From NCBI GenBank assembly GCA_038326165.1, contig JBBQJT010000039.1, positions 1-32,767 of the forward strand: DNA of 32,767 bases. The letters are read 5' to 3'. Positions 23,827 through 31,950 of the stretch are shown here, piece after piece. Source of the stretch: JAEUUM01 sp038326165. GTDB lineage: Bacteria; Bacteroidota; Bacteroidia; Chitinophagales; Saprospiraceae. A model generated the notes under the pieces. It worked only from the letters and a program-made list of their open reading frames with translations, ran no database searches and was not told where the DNA came from. The position numbers and the translations under genes were made by a program. The first letter of the stretch is position 1; the number at the start of each line of letters is the position of its first letter.

Positions 23827-24540
23827 TTACCCTTCCACTAGAGTTCCTATTCTTTCACCGTTGATAATTCTTTCCAAATTTAAAGGATCATTGATGTCAA
23901 AAACTACAATGGGTAGGTTATTTTCTCTACACAATGTGAAAGCTGTCATGTCCATCACTTTCAAGCCCATATTTATTGCTTGAGTGAAGGTCAGCGTTTC
24001 GAATTTTTTTGCTGTGGGATCTTTTTCAGGATCTGCAGTATAAACACCATCTACTCTGGTTCCTTTCAGAATTACGTCAGCGTTTATTTCATTGGCTCGC
24101 AGTGCAGCTGCGGAGTCAGTTGTGAAATAAGGAGAACCAGTACCTGCTCCGAAAATCACGACTCTATTTTTCTCAAGATGCCGGATTGCTCTTCTGCGGA
24201 TGTAGGGTTCTGCAATTTCCTTCATTTCAATAGCGGTGATCAATCTGGTGTAAACCCCTAATAACTCTAGTGCACTTTGTATTGCCATTCCGTTTATAAC
24301 CGTGGCTAACATCCCCATGTAATCGCCTGTAACTCTCTCAATTCCCGATTTTTCAGCATCCAATCCTCTAAAGATATTTCCTCCACCAATGACAACCGCA
24401 ACTTGAACTCCTTTTTGAACTATTGATTTAATTTGTTCGGCATAATGAATAAGCATAGGTTGATCTATTCCAAAATTCTTATCACCCATCAATGATTCAC
24501 CACTTAATTTAAGGAGGACACGATTGTATTTTAATGACAT
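23827..24540 (-). CDS. pyrH: Uridylate kinase (UMP kinase)
   Basis: A 237-residue bacterial UMP kinase of the amino-acid kinase fold that phosphorylates UMP to UDP with ATP in pyrimidine nucleotide synthesis; normally a hexamer regulated by GTP and UTP. Conserved parts are visible: YNRVLLKLSGESLMG at the N-terminus, VAVVIGGGNIFRG, GDYMGMLATVINGMA, FGAGTGSPYFTTDSAAALRA and LKGTRVDGVYTADPEKDP, followed by the MDMTAFTLCRENNLPIVVFD end. It follows the rplM-rpsI-rpsB-tsf group but is separated from tsf by a terminator and has its own candidate promoter. Confidence 0.97.
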   Translation of the reverse strand: MSLKYNRVLLKLSGESLMGDKNFGIDQPMLIHYAEQIKSIVQKGVQVAVVIGGGNIFRGLDAEKSGIERVTGDYMGMLATVINGMAIQSALELLGVYTRLITAIEMKEIAEPYIRRRAIRHLEKNRVVIFGAGTGSPYFTTDSAAALRANEINADVILKGTRVDGVYTADPEKDPTAKKFETLTFTQAINMGLKVMDMTAFTLCRENNLPIVVFDINDPLNLERIINGERIGTLVEG

Positions 24541-24573
24541 AAAATGTATATTTTTAATTGGACTTACAAGTTA

Positions 24574-24581
24574 CAAAATTA
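24574..24581 (-). promoter_or_regulatory. -7 element (TAATTTTG) for pyrH
   Basis: On the minus strand TAATTTTG fits TAnnTTTG, between the tsf terminator and pyrH, with a leader of about 33 bases. It supports separate transcription of pyrH, although a -33 box is not clear. Confidence 0.4.
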
Positions 24582-24588
24582 ATGACAT

Positions 24589-24618
24589 AAAAAAAGCGAA
24601 CCATAAATGATTCGCTTT
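24589..24618 (-). terminator. Intrinsic terminator after tsf
   Basis: On the minus strand AAAGCGAA pairs with TTCGCTTT (8 bp) around a 10-base loop and is followed by a run of T. It begins 9 bases after the tsf stop codon. The opposite flank is also A/T-rich. Confidence 0.8.
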
Positions 24619-24626
24619 AATATTTT

Positions 24627-25478
24627 TTAGCCAAGAGCAACATGTCGGAACGAAGTTGCAGTTAGGTCTTTGTTTACCGATTTGAGGTAATCTCCAACAC
24701 TTATCTTGCCATCTTTAACATAAGTTTGAGCAAGCAGCGTATTTTCTTGGTAGAATTTGTTCAATTTTCCCAAAGCGATTTTTTCAAGCATTTCTTCAGG
24801 CTTACCTTCAGTTCTTGCTTGTTCTTTACCTATTTCAATTTCCTTTTCGATAATAGCTGAATCGACTCCATCCTTATCCAAAGCAACTGGCTTCATGGCT
24901 GCAATCTGCATAGCTACATTTTTTCCAGCTTCGATGTATTCAGGACCTTCCAAGTTAAGTGCAACTATTACACCTGCTCTGTTTCCAGCATGGATGTAAG
25001 GAAGAACTTGACCTTCGCCAGCCTTAGTTTCAATTTTTTCGTAAGATGCTATTTCTACTTTTTCACCAATTGCAGCAAGATATTCTGTAATCTTTTCTGC
25101 AACAGTGATTGAACTATTATAAGAGCATGCTAATAATTGCTCAGTTGTATCTGTAAATTCTTTAAGTGCAATATTTGCCAATTCGTTAGCAAGCGTAATA
25201 AAGCCTTCATTTTTGCCAACAAAGTCTGTCTCACAGCTAAGGCGAATGATGATGCCTTTATTTCGGTTGGCAGAAGTTAGTGCGATAACAGCACCTTCTT
25301 TAGCATCGCGATCGGCGCGTTTGATTGATAATTTTTGACCTTGTTTTCTAAGGAATTCGATTGCTTTTTCAATATTGCCACCTGATTCAGTTAGCGCCTT
25401 TTTGCAATCCATCATGCCAGCACCTGTTTGTTCGCGCAGGTTCTTGACATCAGTAGCTGATATAGTTACTTCACTCAT
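24627..25478 (-). CDS. tsf: Translation elongation factor Ts
   Basis: A 283-residue guanine-nucleotide exchange factor that releases GDP from EF-Tu. The N-terminal UBA-like domain carries VKNLREQTGAGMMDCKKAL, and the core has the EF-Tu-contact motif CETDFVGKNEGF. The later VALNLEGPEYIEAGKNVAMQ segment and the C-terminal tail fit the family. It follows rpsB by 32 bases on the same strand, the usual bacterial pairing, and ends at a terminator. Length is normal for Bacteroidota. Confidence 0.97.
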   Translation of the reverse strand: MSEVTISATDVKNLREQTGAGMMDCKKALTESGGNIEKAIEFLRKQGQKLSIKRADRDAKEGAVIALTSANRNKGIIIRLSCETDFVGKNEGFITLANELANIALKEFTDTTEQLLACSYNSSITVAEKITEYLAAIGEKVEIASYEKIETKAGEGQVLPYIHAGNRAGVIVALNLEGPEYIEAGKNVAMQIAAMKPVALDKDGVDSAIIEKEIEIGKEQARTEGKPEEMLEKIALGKLNKFYQENTLLAQTYVKDGKISVGDYLKSVNKDLTATSFRHVALG

Positions 25479-25510
25479 GATAATTTGAGATATGTGGTTT
25501 GGGTAATGTA

Positions 25511-26242
25511 TTAAGCTTCAGTCTCTTCAGAATCTTTGACTTCTCCTTTATCCGCTTTTCTTTCATCGAGACCTTCTTGAATTGCAGCAGCAATTACAGA
25601 AGTGATTAGGTTGATAGATTTGGAGGCGTCATCGTTTCCTGGAATAGGAAAATCAACTTTGTTTGGATCAGAATTAGTGTCCACGATACCGAAAGTACGG
25701 AAACCAAGTCTTTTAGCTTCAGTCAAAGCGATTTCTTCATGCATGATATCTACTATAAATACAGCAGCAGGAAGTCGATTCAAGTGAGCAACACCACCCA
25801 AAACTTTAGCCATTTTATCTCTTTCACGGCTAAGAGTCAATTTCTCTTTTTTAGTCAATGCAGTAGCGTTGACATCTGTTAACATTCTTTCAATGTTTTG
25901 CATTTTCTTAACAGACTTGCGGATGGTAGCAAAATTGGTCATCATACCACCCAACCAACGTTCAGTAACAAAAGGCATACCTACACTTGTAGCTGCTTTT
26001 GCAACGATTTCACGTGCTTGTTTTTTGGTTGCGACGAACATGATTTTACGACCACTTTTAGCAATTTGACGAGCAGCATCAGCAGCTTGAGCCAAACAGT
26101 CGCTTGTGCGGTTAAGATCTATGATGTGGATCCCTTTTTTCTCCATGAAAATGTAGGGAGCCATGCGCGGATTCCATTTCTTACGCAAGTGGCCTAAGTG
26201 AACACCTGCATCGAGCATATCCTGATAGGAAGGTATGGTCAT
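25511..26242 (-). CDS. rpsB: 30S ribosomal protein S2
   Basis: A 243-residue small-subunit protein bound late at the head-body junction of the 30S. Recognisable parts are the start MLDAGVHLGHLRKKWNPRMA, the IFMEKKGIHIIDLNRT segment, VTERWLGGMMTNFATIRKSV, and FPIPGNDDASKSINLI. The C-terminal tail is acidic and charged (ADKGEVKDSEETEA), as in other Bacteroidota S2. It lies between rpsI (38 bases) and tsf on the same strand. Confidence 0.97.
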   Translation of the reverse strand: MTIPSYQDMLDAGVHLGHLRKKWNPRMAPYIFMEKKGIHIIDLNRTSDCLAQAADAARQIAKSGRKIMFVATKKQAREIVAKAATSVGMPFVTERWLGGMMTNFATIRKSVKKMQNIERMLTDVNATALTKKEKLTLSRERDKMAKVLGGVAHLNRLPAAVFIVDIMHEEIALTEAKRLGFRTFGIVDTNSDPNKVDFPIPGNDDASKSINLITSVIAAAIQEGLDERKADKGEVKDSEETEA

Positions 26243-26280
26243 AACTCAAATATCTTTTGTAAAGGTTGAGACAATTAAAA

Positions 26281-26667
26281 TTAACGTTTAGAAAACTGGA
26301 AGCTCTTACGGGCTTTAGGTTTACCAAATTTCTTTCTTTCTACTTCGCGACTGTCACGAGTAAGGTATTTCTTCTCTTTAAGTGGAGAGCGAAACTCTTC
26401 ATTTAAAGTCACCAATGCTCGGCTAATTGCCATTCTGATTGCCTCAGATTGACCCTTAAAACCGCCACCTTTCACGTTTACTTTAACATCAAAATCATTG
26501 GTTCCTTCGACGATAGCCAATGGATCAGTGACAGCAATTTGAACGTGTGCTTGTGGGAAATATTCTTTTACTTGTTTGCCGTTGATTGTGATCTTACCAT
26601 CACCCTTGGTTAGGTAAATTCTTGCAACTGAAGCTTTTCTTCTTCCTACTGCGTTTATTGTTTCCAT
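26281..26667 (-). CDS. rpsI: 30S ribosomal protein S9
   Basis: A 128-residue protein whose basic C-terminal tail reaches the P-site tRNA. INAVGRRKASVARIYL at the start, VKGGGFKGQSEAIRMAISRA in the middle and the DSREVERKKFGKPKARKSFQ run with the terminal FSKR are diagnostic. The last residue is Arg, as required for contact with tRNA. It begins 2 bases after rplM, the near-universal pairing. Confidence 0.97.
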   Translation of the reverse strand: METINAVGRRKASVARIYLTKGDGKITINGKQVKEYFPQAHVQIAVTDPLAIVEGTNDFDVKVNVKGGGFKGQSEAIRMAISRALVTLNEEFRSPLKEKKYLTRDSREVERKKFGKPKARKSFQFSKR

Positions 26668-26669
26668 TC

Positions 26670-27113
26670 TTAGAATTTGAAAGGTTCAGGCTTTTGAGCA
26701 GCATGTGGATGCGCAGCGCCTTCATAAACAAATAATTTCTTGTACATGGCATCACCAAGTTTGTTGTGAGGCAACATACCTTTCACAGCATGTTCTACAA
26801 TTGCTCTTGGTTTTGAAGCTCTAATTTGAGCTGCCGTACGTTTCTTTTGTCCACCTGGATACAAAGAATAAGTCAGATATACTTTCTGATTGTTCTTTTT
26901 TCCAGTGAAACGGATTTTGTCAGCGTTGATAACTATGACATAATCTCCTGTGTCTGTGTGCTGGGTGTAGCTGGGTGTATGTTTGCCTCTTAGCACGGAT
27001 GCTATTTTTGAACAAATACGGCCAACCACTAAACCTTCAGCATCTACCACGTGCCATTTGCGCTCTACATCAGAGGCCTTTACGGATCGGGTGTTGTAAC
27101 TTCTGGTATTCAC
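26670..27113 (-). CDS. rplM: 50S ribosomal protein L13
   Basis: A 147-residue early-assembly protein of the large subunit. RKWHVVDAEGLVVGRICSKI, the LRGKHTPSYTQHTDTGDYVI segment and VKGMLPHNKLGDAMYKKLFV are characteristic. It heads the operon rplM-rpsI-rpsB-tsf. A good Bacteroidota promoter lies about 50 bases upstream. Confidence 0.97.
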   Translation of the reverse strand: MNTRSYNTRSVKASDVERKWHVVDAEGLVVGRICSKIASVLRGKHTPSYTQHTDTGDYVIVINADKIRFTGKKNNQKVYLTYSLYPGGQKKRTAAQIRASKPRAIVEHAVKGMLPHNKLGDAMYKKLFVYEGAAHPHAAQKPEPFKF

Positions 27114-27488
27114 TTAGATTCTATTTTTTCTAGTTTAGAATAATGCTTTTTTCAAAGCGACTGCAAAGATAGTAATATGTATTCATTTTAACAACATTTA
27201 GTAACAAAAATATTTTAACACATCTTCATAAACTGCTGATAATGAGCTTGATTTTGGTTGATTTATTTTATTCGTTATATATGACATCACGATATTTTAA
27301 CTCCTTTTTCTCTTTATGTATTGAATTTGATGTTTTTGAGTCCTTTGTAATCAATTCTGATTTCTCGAAAATTGCTTGGCTTATCTGAGTTTACTATCAA
27401 TTTGGTATAATAATGCTCGTCCTTGGTTTGCATGAAATGATTTTTGAATTATTTATAATACCTTTACTTTTACCAACACGTATTCACA
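27114..27488. other. Intergenic region between divergent rplM and the CotH gene
   Basis: A strongly AT-rich stretch of 375 bases with no open frame of note. It holds the rplM promoter on the minus strand and must hold the promoter of the CotH cluster on the plus strand, for which I see only a weak TACCTTTA at 27459-27466. No structured RNA or repeat is evident. Confidence 0.6.
27164..27195 (-). promoter_or_regulatory. Promoter of the rplM-rpsI-rpsB-tsf operon
   Basis: On the minus strand a GTTG (near-match to the TTTG -33 box) is followed after 20 bases by TATCTTTG, a full match to TAnnTTTG. Spacing fits the Bacteroidota primary sigma consensus. The leader to the rplM ATG is about 50 bases. 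Confidence 0.6.
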
Positions 27489-30017
27489 ATGCTTAAGAAA
27501 TTAGTTTTAAGTTTATTGGGCCTATGCCTAATAGCTCCAGCATTTTCACAAATTGTTATCAATGAATATTCTGCCTCGAATTGGAAAGAATGGACCGATG
27601 ACTATTTGAAACATGAAGATTGGCTAGAGCTCTACAATAATGGACCAAGTGATGTTGACATTTCAGGATTCTATTTAAGCGATGACAAAAATGTTCCTGA
27701 GAAATTTCAAATTCCAGCAGGAACAGTAATTTCCGCAAATAGTCACTTTATTTTTTGGTGTTCTGGCAGAAATTCTAAGCTGAACCCGAATTCTATTCAT
27801 ACTAATTTCAAGTTGACTCAAACCAAGACAAAGGCTGAGGATTTGACTCTTTCTAGTCCAAGTTTAGTGAAAATTGATCAAGTAAAGGTCAAAAATTTAA
27901 AATACCACTCATCTTTTGGAAGAACTTTAGATGGTGGTAATACTTGGGGAATATTTACCAATGATTCGCCGGGAACTTCTAACAATTCTTCCATTGGGTA
28001 CACTGGTTATGCTTCGCGTCCTGAATTCAATATTGCTCCAGGATATTATTCAAGTACCCTATCAGTTGAAATTACAGCGAAAGACAACAACACAACCATA
28101 TTTTACACACTCAACGGGAGTGAACCTGAAGTTGGTGGAACTTTGTATTCAGGGCCAATTGAGATCTCAAGTACTTCGGTTTTGAAAGCCGTTGCATTTT
28201 CTTCAGATCCGCAAACACTTCCTTCGTATGTTCAGTTTGGAACTTATTTTGTCAATGTGAGCCATTCTGTAGTAGTGGTATCAATATCTGGCGATCAGCT
28301 GGATGTTCTAGCCAATGGAGACAATTCTTTGAGGCCAATTGGTACCATGGAATATTTTGGAATAGATAAGGATAGAAAAGCAAGAGGATATGGTGAGTTC
28401 AATAGTCATGGACAAGACAGTTGGGCCAATGACCAACGCAGTCTTGACTTCATTATGCGAGATGAAATGGGTTACAACTATGCTATCCTTGAAAAAATGT
28501 TTCCTATGACTGATCGCGATGAATTTCAGCGAGTCATCCTCAGGGCTGCTGGCGATGACAATTACCCAGCCGCGCATCATCCTCAGAACGAAGGTAGCGC
28601 GCACATACGAGATGCTTATATTCACAATCTTGCAAAAAAAGGCGGGATGAACGTCGATGTTCGTGAAGCTCAGAAATGTGTGGTTTACTTGAACGGAGCC
28701 TATTGGGGAGTTTACGATCTTCGTGAAATTCCGGATGATCACGATTATACAGATTTCAATTACGGCCAAGGTAAATACGATCTTCAATATTTACTGACAT
28801 GGGGAAATACTTGGGCTGAGTATGGTGACCAAAAAGCACTCGATGACTGGACTGATTTTTATGTAGAAATGCTCGCAAAAGATATGAAAGTGCAAGCCAA
28901 CTTTGATTGGGTTGCTCAGCAATATGACACTAAGAGCTTGGTTGATTATGTGCTAATAAATGCATTTACAGTGTGTTCAGATTGGCTAAATTACAACACC
29001 GGATGGTGGAGGGGACTAAATCCTGAGGGAACTCATCAGAAGTGGGGTTATATCCTTTGGGACAATGACGCCACTTTTGGTCATTATATCAACTATACTG
29101 GAATTCCCAATACCAATTACAATGCTGATCCTTGTGATGTTGAAAAATTAGCAAATTGGTCAGATCCCAAAGGGCATACTAAAATTTTAAAACACCTTCG
29201 AAAGAATCCGGGATTCAATCAGTATTACCTTTCGAGGACCGCAGATATGTTGAATACGACTTTTAGCTGCGACAATATGCTCAATGAATTGGATTCAGTG
29301 GTGGCAATACTTCAACCGGAGATGACGCAACACGCTGAAAGATGGTTTGGTACCTACGAAGGATGGATGCAAAATGTAAATAAACTGAGAGATTTCATCG
29401 AACTCCGTTGTGCGTATTTTGCTACAGGCATGAAAAACTGTTATGATCTAGATGGGCCATATCCTTTAACCATCCAATCTACTGCTCCTGATCAAGCAAA
29501 TGTTTTGTTCAATTCCTTGACTATCAATCAATTTCCTTGGACAGGAAGTTATTTTGGAGGTCTCGAAAATCTGGTCAGTATCAACTATAATGCCAATTCA
29601 ACCTTGCCGTTTAAGAACTGGATAGCAAATAATGGATCAATTCTTCCAGATAGCAAAGCCTTATCAATTGAATACGAAATTTCGAAAGCTGATACCTTGA
29701 CAGCAGTTTTTGCGGGTTCTGTGAAAACTGAAGAAGAAGGTATTATTGGACAAATTTCATTGTTTCCAACAGTAAGCAATGGACAAATGACATTGGATCT
29801 CAAATTGGATAAATCCTCTAATTTAAAAGCTTACATACTCTCAAGCACCGGGGTAATGATTTCGAATTTGAAGGATATTTCAAATATTTTTAGTGCTGGC
29901 AATCATCAGCTTACAATAAATCTGCAAGAATATAATTTGCCTTCAGGTAGTTATTATTTATGTTTGCAGGAGGGAGAGCTGATCTCAAAAGTTCATTTTA
30001 TATTGGCAAATAATTAA
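27489..30017 (+). CDS. Secreted CotH-kinase-family protein (lamin-tail, chitobiase-C-like, CotH, T9SS domains)
   Basis: An 842-residue exported protein with a signal peptide about 1-20 (APAFSQ). Domains in order: a lamin-tail domain (about 21-165; VINEYSAS, DWLELYNNG, DISGFYLSD), a chitobiase/beta-hexosaminidase C-terminal-like Ig fold (about 177-255; YTLNGSEP, LYSGPIEISST), the CotH domain (about 258-640), and a T9SS type A domain (last ~80; ISLFPTVSNGQMTLDL). CotH proteins are atypical protein kinases related to Fam20C; B. subtilis CotH phosphorylates spore coat proteins. Visible CotH phrases are VYLNGAYWGVYDLREI, N501-Y-N503, and W524-D-N-D527 in the metal-binding position. Substrate and activity here are unproven. 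It heads the cluster with an adaptor, a VTC polymerase and DUF4956, starting 73 bases before the next gene. Confidence 0.9.
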   Translation: MLKKLVLSLLGLCLIAPAFSQIVINEYSASNWKEWTDDYLKHEDWLELYNNGPSDVDISGFYLSDDKNVPEKFQIPAGTVISANSHFIFWCSGRNSKLNPNSIHTNFKLTQTKTKAEDLTLSSPSLVKIDQVKVKNLKYHSSFGRTLDGGNTWGIFTNDSPGTSNNSSIGYTGYASRPEFNIAPGYYSSTLSVEITAKDNNTTIFYTLNGSEPEVGGTLYSGPIEISSTSVLKAVAFSSDPQTLPSYVQFGTYFVNVSHSVVVVSISGDQLDVLANGDNSLRPIGTMEYFGIDKDRKARGYGEFNSHGQDSWANDQRSLDFIMRDEMGYNYAILEKMFPMTDRDEFQRVILRAAGDDNYPAAHHPQNEGSAHIRDAYIHNLAKKGGMNVDVREAQKCVVYLNGAYWGVYDLREIPDDHDYTDFNYGQGKYDLQYLLTWGNTWAEYGDQKALDDWTDFYVEMLAKDMKVQANFDWVAQQYDTKSLVDYVLINAFTVCSDWLNYNTGWWRGLNPEGTHQKWGYILWDNDATFGHYINYTGIPNTNYNADPCDVEKLANWSDPKGHTKILKHLRKNPGFNQYYLSRTADMLNTTFSCDNMLNELDSVVAILQPEMTQHAERWFGTYEGWMQNVNKLRDFIELRCAYFATGMKNCYDLDGPYPLTIQSTAPDQANVLFNSLTINQFPWTGSYFGGLENLVSINYNANSTLPFKNWIANNGSILPDSKALSIEYEISKADTLTAVFAGSVKTEEEGIIGQISLFPTVSNGQMTLDLKLDKSSNLKAYILSSTGVMISNLKDISNIFSAGNHQLTINLQEYNLPSGSYYLCLQEGELISKVHFILANN

Positions 30018-30090
30018 TTACGCTCATTGCAAACAGAAAATATAAGCGAAAGAAAGCTTAAAGAGAATAATTTCAAGTCAAATCAAGTCC

Positions 30091-31164
30091 ATGAGTGATT
30101 GGTTAAGAAGATTTCTAGGATTTGGTTTGATGGTCCTTGTGCTCATTGTAATTCTTTACTTGCCCATCAAGGTACCTTATGATTTGATCAGTGTTGGCAG
30201 AATATTGCCAATGCGCGAATGGAAACTAACTATTGATGCCAATGGGGCATTGAGTGCTCAAGAGCTTGATAATCTAAAAGGGGTTGTTAATAATGTAGGT
30301 AATTGGCAATTTAAGGGCGGTGACCTAAGCGGTTTGAAGCTTTGGGATCAAGTCTTCACCGATTCTGTTTTGAATGCCGGCGACACTTTGTTGGTAATGC
30401 GATCCATTCAAGTTCAAGAGGAACTCATTAATCTTCAGACGAATAAAAGAGTTAAGGAAGGCGAGTTACAAGAAATGTTGACAGGTGAGAAGATTGAAAT
30501 ATTGCAAGAATCCGATGCAAAAATTACTGAAGCCAATTCTCAGCTTGAAATAGCACAGCAGCAATATGATATTCAGTCTAAGCTTTACAAAGATGGCGTA
30601 ATTCCAATTGCAGATTTCCAAATGTCAGAATTTCGTTTGAAGAATGCACAAAACGTACTCAAAACGGCAAAGGCAAGTTTGTCTGTGGTGAATACAGGGT
30701 CAAAACTTGAAACTATTGAAAGAAAACGTCGTGAAATAAGAGCACTCCAAGACCAAATAAAGATTGTGGAGCGCAAATTTGAAGGATTGGTAGTTAAATC
30801 ACCATTTGATGGACGGTTGGCACCGGCTGTGGCAATAGGAGAACTTTTAATAGTTCAGAGCAAGGAAGAATATTTGATTCAGATCCCTATAAGAATAGAG
30901 GATATGGCTGATTTGCCGATAAAGGCTGCTGTAGAGGTTACGGATATTGCGAGCGGTAAGATTTACAATGCTAGAATATATCAAAAGTTGGCCAACACAG
31001 CAGTTTTGGATGGTAAAGCGGTCGGATTTTTGCTTGCTATCATGAAATCAGATGAATCAGAACAAGTTCACTTAGGGCTCAACGCTTCATGTACCATACA
31101 TCTGGCGCAATTGAACTTGAGGGAATATTTGAAACGCATTTTGAAGTTTAGGGTTAACAGTTGA
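30091..31164 (+). CDS. HlyD-family periplasmic adaptor (membrane fusion) protein
   Basis: A 357-residue inner-membrane-anchored protein with a single membrane segment (about 10-27) after a short basic cytoplasmic start. A long alpha-hairpin coiled coil spans about 95-230 (many Q/E/K; IEILQESDAKITEANSQLEI, LKNAQNVLKTAKASL, IRALQDQIKIVERKF). The adjoining lipoyl-like half VVKSPFDGRLAP and the beta-barrel that follows match RND/ABC/MFS adaptor proteins. Such adaptors link an inner-membrane pump to an outer-membrane channel, but no pump or TolC-like gene is visible in this window. It is followed after 4 bases by the VTC gene, so it probably works with the polyphosphate module, for example as an envelope-spanning partner; this last point is inference. 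Confidence 0.85.
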   Translation: MSDWLRRFLGFGLMVLVLIVILYLPIKVPYDLISVGRILPMREWKLTIDANGALSAQELDNLKGVVNNVGNWQFKGGDLSGLKLWDQVFTDSVLNAGDTLLVMRSIQVQEELINLQTNKRVKEGELQEMLTGEKIEILQESDAKITEANSQLEIAQQQYDIQSKLYKDGVIPIADFQMSEFRLKNAQNVLKTAKASLSVVNTGSKLETIERKRREIRALQDQIKIVERKFEGLVVKSPFDGRLAPAVAIGELLIVQSKEEYLIQIPIRIEDMADLPIKAAVEVTDIASGKIYNARIYQKLANTAVLDGKAVGFLLAIMKSDESEQVHLGLNASCTIHLAQLNLREYLKRILKFRVNS

Positions 31165-31168
31165 TGGT

Positions 31169-31948
31169 ATGCGTTACGAATGGAAATATATAATCCCCAA
31201 TCATTTAGAGGAACAAGTTTTGAAAAGTGTAGCTCCATTTGTTACCATTGATAACTATGCTGCCAAAACGGGAGACGATCTCTACACCGTTAGAAGTATA
31301 TATTTCGATACTCCACGGCTAGAAATGTTCCACTCCAAGAAGGCGCATATAGGGCATCGACTCAAAGTTAGGATTCGTGGATATGGTAATGGAAATGATG
31401 ATTCTACTGTTTTTTGCGAAATTAAGAGAAAGTACGAAGGCCCAATCGTCAAGAATCGGGCAAGCATGACCTACGGGCAACTGAAACACATATTTGATGG
31501 TTCGGATCCCGATGAAATACTACCACTTACCTATCGAAAAGACGATTTGTCGAGATTTTTTTATCAAATTCATAGAAAACAACTTCAGCCGATTATTAAT
31601 ATTCTCTATGAGCGAATCCCATTTCATAGCAGGGTAATTGACAAGGAAAATAACTTCAGATTATCAATTGACAGGGATTGGAGATCTGTCGCATACCCAT
31701 CGGTTGATGAACTGTTTGTGGACAGGAATATTGTCGAATGCCTGAAAGGTCATTTTGTTCTTGAAGTGAAATTCAATAAATACTGCCCTGCGTGGTTGCG
31801 GGCAATATTGAATGAAATGAATTTTGAGAAAGTACCCGCTTCCAAATATGTGATTTGTGTTGAATCACAACATCAGATTATAAATCAATGGCAGAGATCT
31901 CATTTATTTACAAGACATTATGATACATTTGCCAACTCTAAGCAGTAA
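31169..31948 (+). CDS. VTC-domain polyphosphate polymerase
   Basis: A 259-residue protein consisting of a single VTC (tunnel, CYTH-like) domain. In yeast Vtc4 this fold makes polyphosphate from ATP inside a basic tunnel. The equivalent residues can be followed here: RYEWKY at the start (E4, K6), R42, the basic strand KVRIR (K66, R68, R70), E84-K86-K88 in FCEIKRKYEG, K95/R97, Y147-E-R149, R164...D168-R169 in FRLSIDRDW, E199-x-K201 in LEVKF, and K226 in PASKYV. All core positions seem intact, so it is probably active and cytoplasmic, at the membrane next to its DUF4956 partner. It starts 4 bases after the adaptor and ends 2 bases before DUF4956. The product could also be a different phosphate polymer. 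Confidence 0.88.
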   Translation: MRYEWKYIIPNHLEEQVLKSVAPFVTIDNYAAKTGDDLYTVRSIYFDTPRLEMFHSKKAHIGHRLKVRIRGYGNGNDDSTVFCEIKRKYEGPIVKNRASMTYGQLKHIFDGSDPDEILPLTYRKDDLSRFFYQIHRKQLQPIINILYERIPFHSRVIDKENNFRLSIDRDWRSVAYPSVDELFVDRNIVECLKGHFVLEVKFNKYCPAWLRAILNEMNFEKVPASKYVICVESQHQIINQWQRSHLFTRHYDTFANSKQ

Positions 31949-31950
31949 GT

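Noticed and set aside
28308..28787. Minus-strand open frame of 159 codons within the CotH gene
   Set aside because: It is antisense to the conserved CotH domain and lacks any domain or signal of its own.
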